NCBI RefSeq assembly: GCF_018499875.1 | Contig: NZ_JAHBAY010000004.1 | Coordinates: 186,001 to 250,000, forward strand | Direction of reading: 5' to 3' | Length of the DNA: 64,000 nucleotides | Origin: Kineosporia corallincola | GTDB lineage: Bacteria > Actinomycetota > Actinomycetes > Actinomycetales > Kineosporiaceae | In this document: piece after piece, positions 62,641 to 64,000 of the stretch | Position numbering within the stretch: position 1 is the stretch's first letter | Layout of the letters: every line of letters begins with the position of its first letter | The notes under the pieces: generated by a model | The model's input: the letters and a program-made list of their open reading frames with translations, nothing else | Databases searched by the model: none | What the model was told of the DNA's origin: nothing | Position numbers and translations under genes: made by a program

Positions 62641-63629
62641 ACCGGCTGAAGCACCGAGCTGTGCCGGTCCAGCCAGTCCCCGGTGACCTGGTAGGCGTGT
62701 TCCCGCACCTCGGGCAGAGACAGGAACACGTCGTGCCGGGCGTCCGGAATCGGCGTCACCGTGGTCTCGGAGCCGAGACAGCCCGCCCAGCGCGCGATCT
62801 GGCGCACGTCCAGCACGCCGTCGCCACGGTCGCTGGCCGGGCTGTACTCGGCCGAGAAGTGTGACTTGTCCGAGCGCAGCACGAGCGAGGGCACGCCGAC
62901 GTCCAGGCCCCGGTGCAGCTGGGCATGTCCCCGGCGCACCGCGTCCAGCCAGCCCGCCGTCACGGGGAACCCCTCCAGCGGCTTCATCGCCAGGTCGAAC
63001 TCCCACTCGCCGGTGCCGCTGACGTGCAGCGTGCCGCCGTAGACACTGGGCGGCAGGCGGAACACCCGGGTCGGGGCGGTGAGACCCAGCACGCGCAGCA
63101 GCCAGGTGCCCGGGCCCCGCAGCACCGCCTTGCCCTGGAGGTCGAACCACGGGCTGTTCAGCACCAGCCCGGCCACCGGCGTGGTCAGCCCGGCCGCGCG
63201 CCGGCGGTGCAGGTAGAGCGGCGCGATCAGGCCGCCGGTGGAGTGCGCGACCAGGGTGACCGGCAGGCCGGGCCGCTCCTCGCCGACCAGCGCCAGGGCC
63301 CGGTCCAGCTCGGCGTCGTACTGCCGCAGGTCACGGGAGTAGTGCGCGGTCTGTCCCGGTCGCCGGGCCCGCCCACACTTGCGCAGGTCGAGCCCGTAGA
63401 AGGCGAAGCCGCGGGCGGCGAGGAAGTCGGCCAGGCCGGTCTGGAAGAAGTAGTCCGAGAACCCGTGCAGATACAGCACCACGCCGCGCACCTCCTCGCC
63501 CGGGCGCGGCTCCCGGCGCACCAGGACCCCGGCCACCTCTCCCTCCCCGTCCGGGTCGGGCCCGAGCTCGAAGGTGTGCTGCTGATAACCGTGCCCGAGA
63601 ACGTCCTCGGTCCAGATCGCCGTACCCAT
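62631..63629 (-). CDS. Alpha/beta hydrolase (serine aminopeptidase S33 / monoacylglycerol lipase-like)
   Basis: 332 aa from ATG 63629. Alpha/beta-hydrolase elements: YLHGFSDYFFQTGLADFLAA (oxyanion hole), nucleophile elbow LVAHSTGG with Ser, SDKSHFS, and the late PDARHDVFLS with catalytic His. It looks cytoplasmic; no signal peptide from this start. The likely reaction is hydrolysis of a small ester or monoacylglycerol. Confidence 0.88.
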   Translation of the reverse strand: MGTAIWTEDVLGHGYQQHTFELGPDPDGEGEVAGVLVRREPRPGEEVRGVVLYLHGFSDYFFQTGLADFLAARGFAFYGLDLRKCGRARRPGQTAHYSRDLRQYDAELDRALALVGEERPGLPVTLVAHSTGGLIAPLYLHRRRAAGLTTPVAGLVLNSPWFDLQGKAVLRGPGTWLLRVLGLTAPTRVFRLPPSVYGGTLHVSGTGEWEFDLAMKPLEGFPVTAGWLDAVRRGHAQLHRGLDVGVPSLVLRSDKSHFSAEYSPASDRGDGVLDVRQIARWAGCLGSETTVTPIPDARHDVFLSLPEVREHAYQVTGDWLDRHSSVLQPVQA

Positions 63630-63719
63630 GGCCGGATTATGCAGCTGGACGGGCGGATTCGCGCGGGCGGGACGACTCGCCCGGCCGGGGTGGGCCGGGC
63701 GAACGGTAGGGTGAGCGCG

Positions 63720-64000
63720 ATGGGCGGTACGGGACGAAGGATGGCGAGAGCGGCACACCGGGCCGGCTGGCCACGGGTGCTGTACGAGGTCGTCCTGACC
63801 GGATGCTGTGCCCTCACCAGCGCCTTGCTGTACGCGGCCTACGCCCCGTCGCAGAGCCTGGTGACGGCGGCCCTGTTCGCACTCGCCGGACTGCTCGCCA
63901 CCCTGGTCGTGCTGCCCCTGCGCCTGCTGCGCCCGGTCACGGCCCTGGTGCTCGGCGCCCTGCTGTCGCTGCCCACCTACGGCACCGGCCTGCCACTGAT
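63720..64000 (+). CDS. Membrane protein, 3' partial
   Basis: The first 93 residues are visible: a basic N-terminus (GRRMARAAHRAGWPRVLYEV) followed by three hydrophobic segments. This could be the sensor part of a NarL-type histidine kinase or another polytopic protein; the diagnostic region lies outside the window. ATG 63720 is divergent from the hydrolase with a 90-base gap. Confidence 0.55.
   Translation, partial: MGGTGRRMARAAHRAGWPRVLYEVVLTGCCALTSALLYAAYAPSQSLVTAALFALAGLLATLVVLPLRLLRPVTALVLGALLSLPTYGTGLPL

Overview
The window is high-GC DNA, densely packed with genes, and reads as an actinomycete chromosome. The signs are paired DUF397 and XRE/DUF5753 genes, a SAV2177-type methyltransferase, many GTG starts, long runs of ATGA/GTGA-coupled genes, and a type II polyketide cluster of the whiE spore-pigment kind. 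A spore-forming filamentous genus is likely. The genus cannot be fixed from the sequence alone. No tRNA, rRNA, CRISPR array, transposase or integrase was seen.

Bases 3-17466 hold a surface-polysaccharide locus. It contains a heptose kinase (cut by the window edge), a GmhB phosphatase, eight glycosyltransferases of several families, a hexapeptide acetyltransferase, a Wzx-type flippase, two Wzy/O-antigen-ligase-like membrane proteins and two membrane acyltransferases. The plus-strand half (3-8751) is nearly one operon. The other half (8756-17466) is mostly on the minus strand.

Bases 17467-27935 are an accessory stretch. There are two copies of a three-gene module (DUF397, XRE/DUF5753 regulator, divergent ~110-aa partner), the second with a frameshifted regulator. 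There are also three paralogous lipoproteins with shared upstream sequence, an SGNH-type acyltransferase, an RTX-repeat secreted protein and a membrane-anchored protein.

Bases 27964-37433 carry an endonuclease/phosphatase-fold enzyme, a GT-B-like protein coupled to an APH-fold kinase, a repeat-rich intergenic region, a sodium:solute symporter, a frameshifted repeat-containing membrane protein, and a tetracycline-type ribosomal protection GTPase with a short overlapping upstream ORF.

Bases 37972-50764 are the most coherent system. Two pseudo-receiver LuxR-type regulators and a rhodanese precede a coupled ten-gene operon: TcmI-type cyclase, fused acetyl-CoA carboxyltransferase, biotin carrier, biotin carboxylase, ACP, aromatase/cyclase, cupin, KS-alpha, chain-length factor, and a double-ABM/FAD monooxygenase fusion. 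It matches the whiE gene set, with its own malonyl-CoA supply genes built in. A convergent SDR follows.

Bases 50937-64000 hold a methyltransferase, a lone glycine-betaine-type binding lipoprotein, a string of micro-genes, a glycosyltransferase, a second SGNH acyltransferase, and an F420-reductase-like protein. Next is a TPP-riboswitch-controlled thiamin salvage operon (thiM, thiE, thiD-tenA fusion), followed by a start-less gene behind a frame-breaking repeat, an aldo/keto reductase, an alpha/beta hydrolase and the start of a membrane protein.
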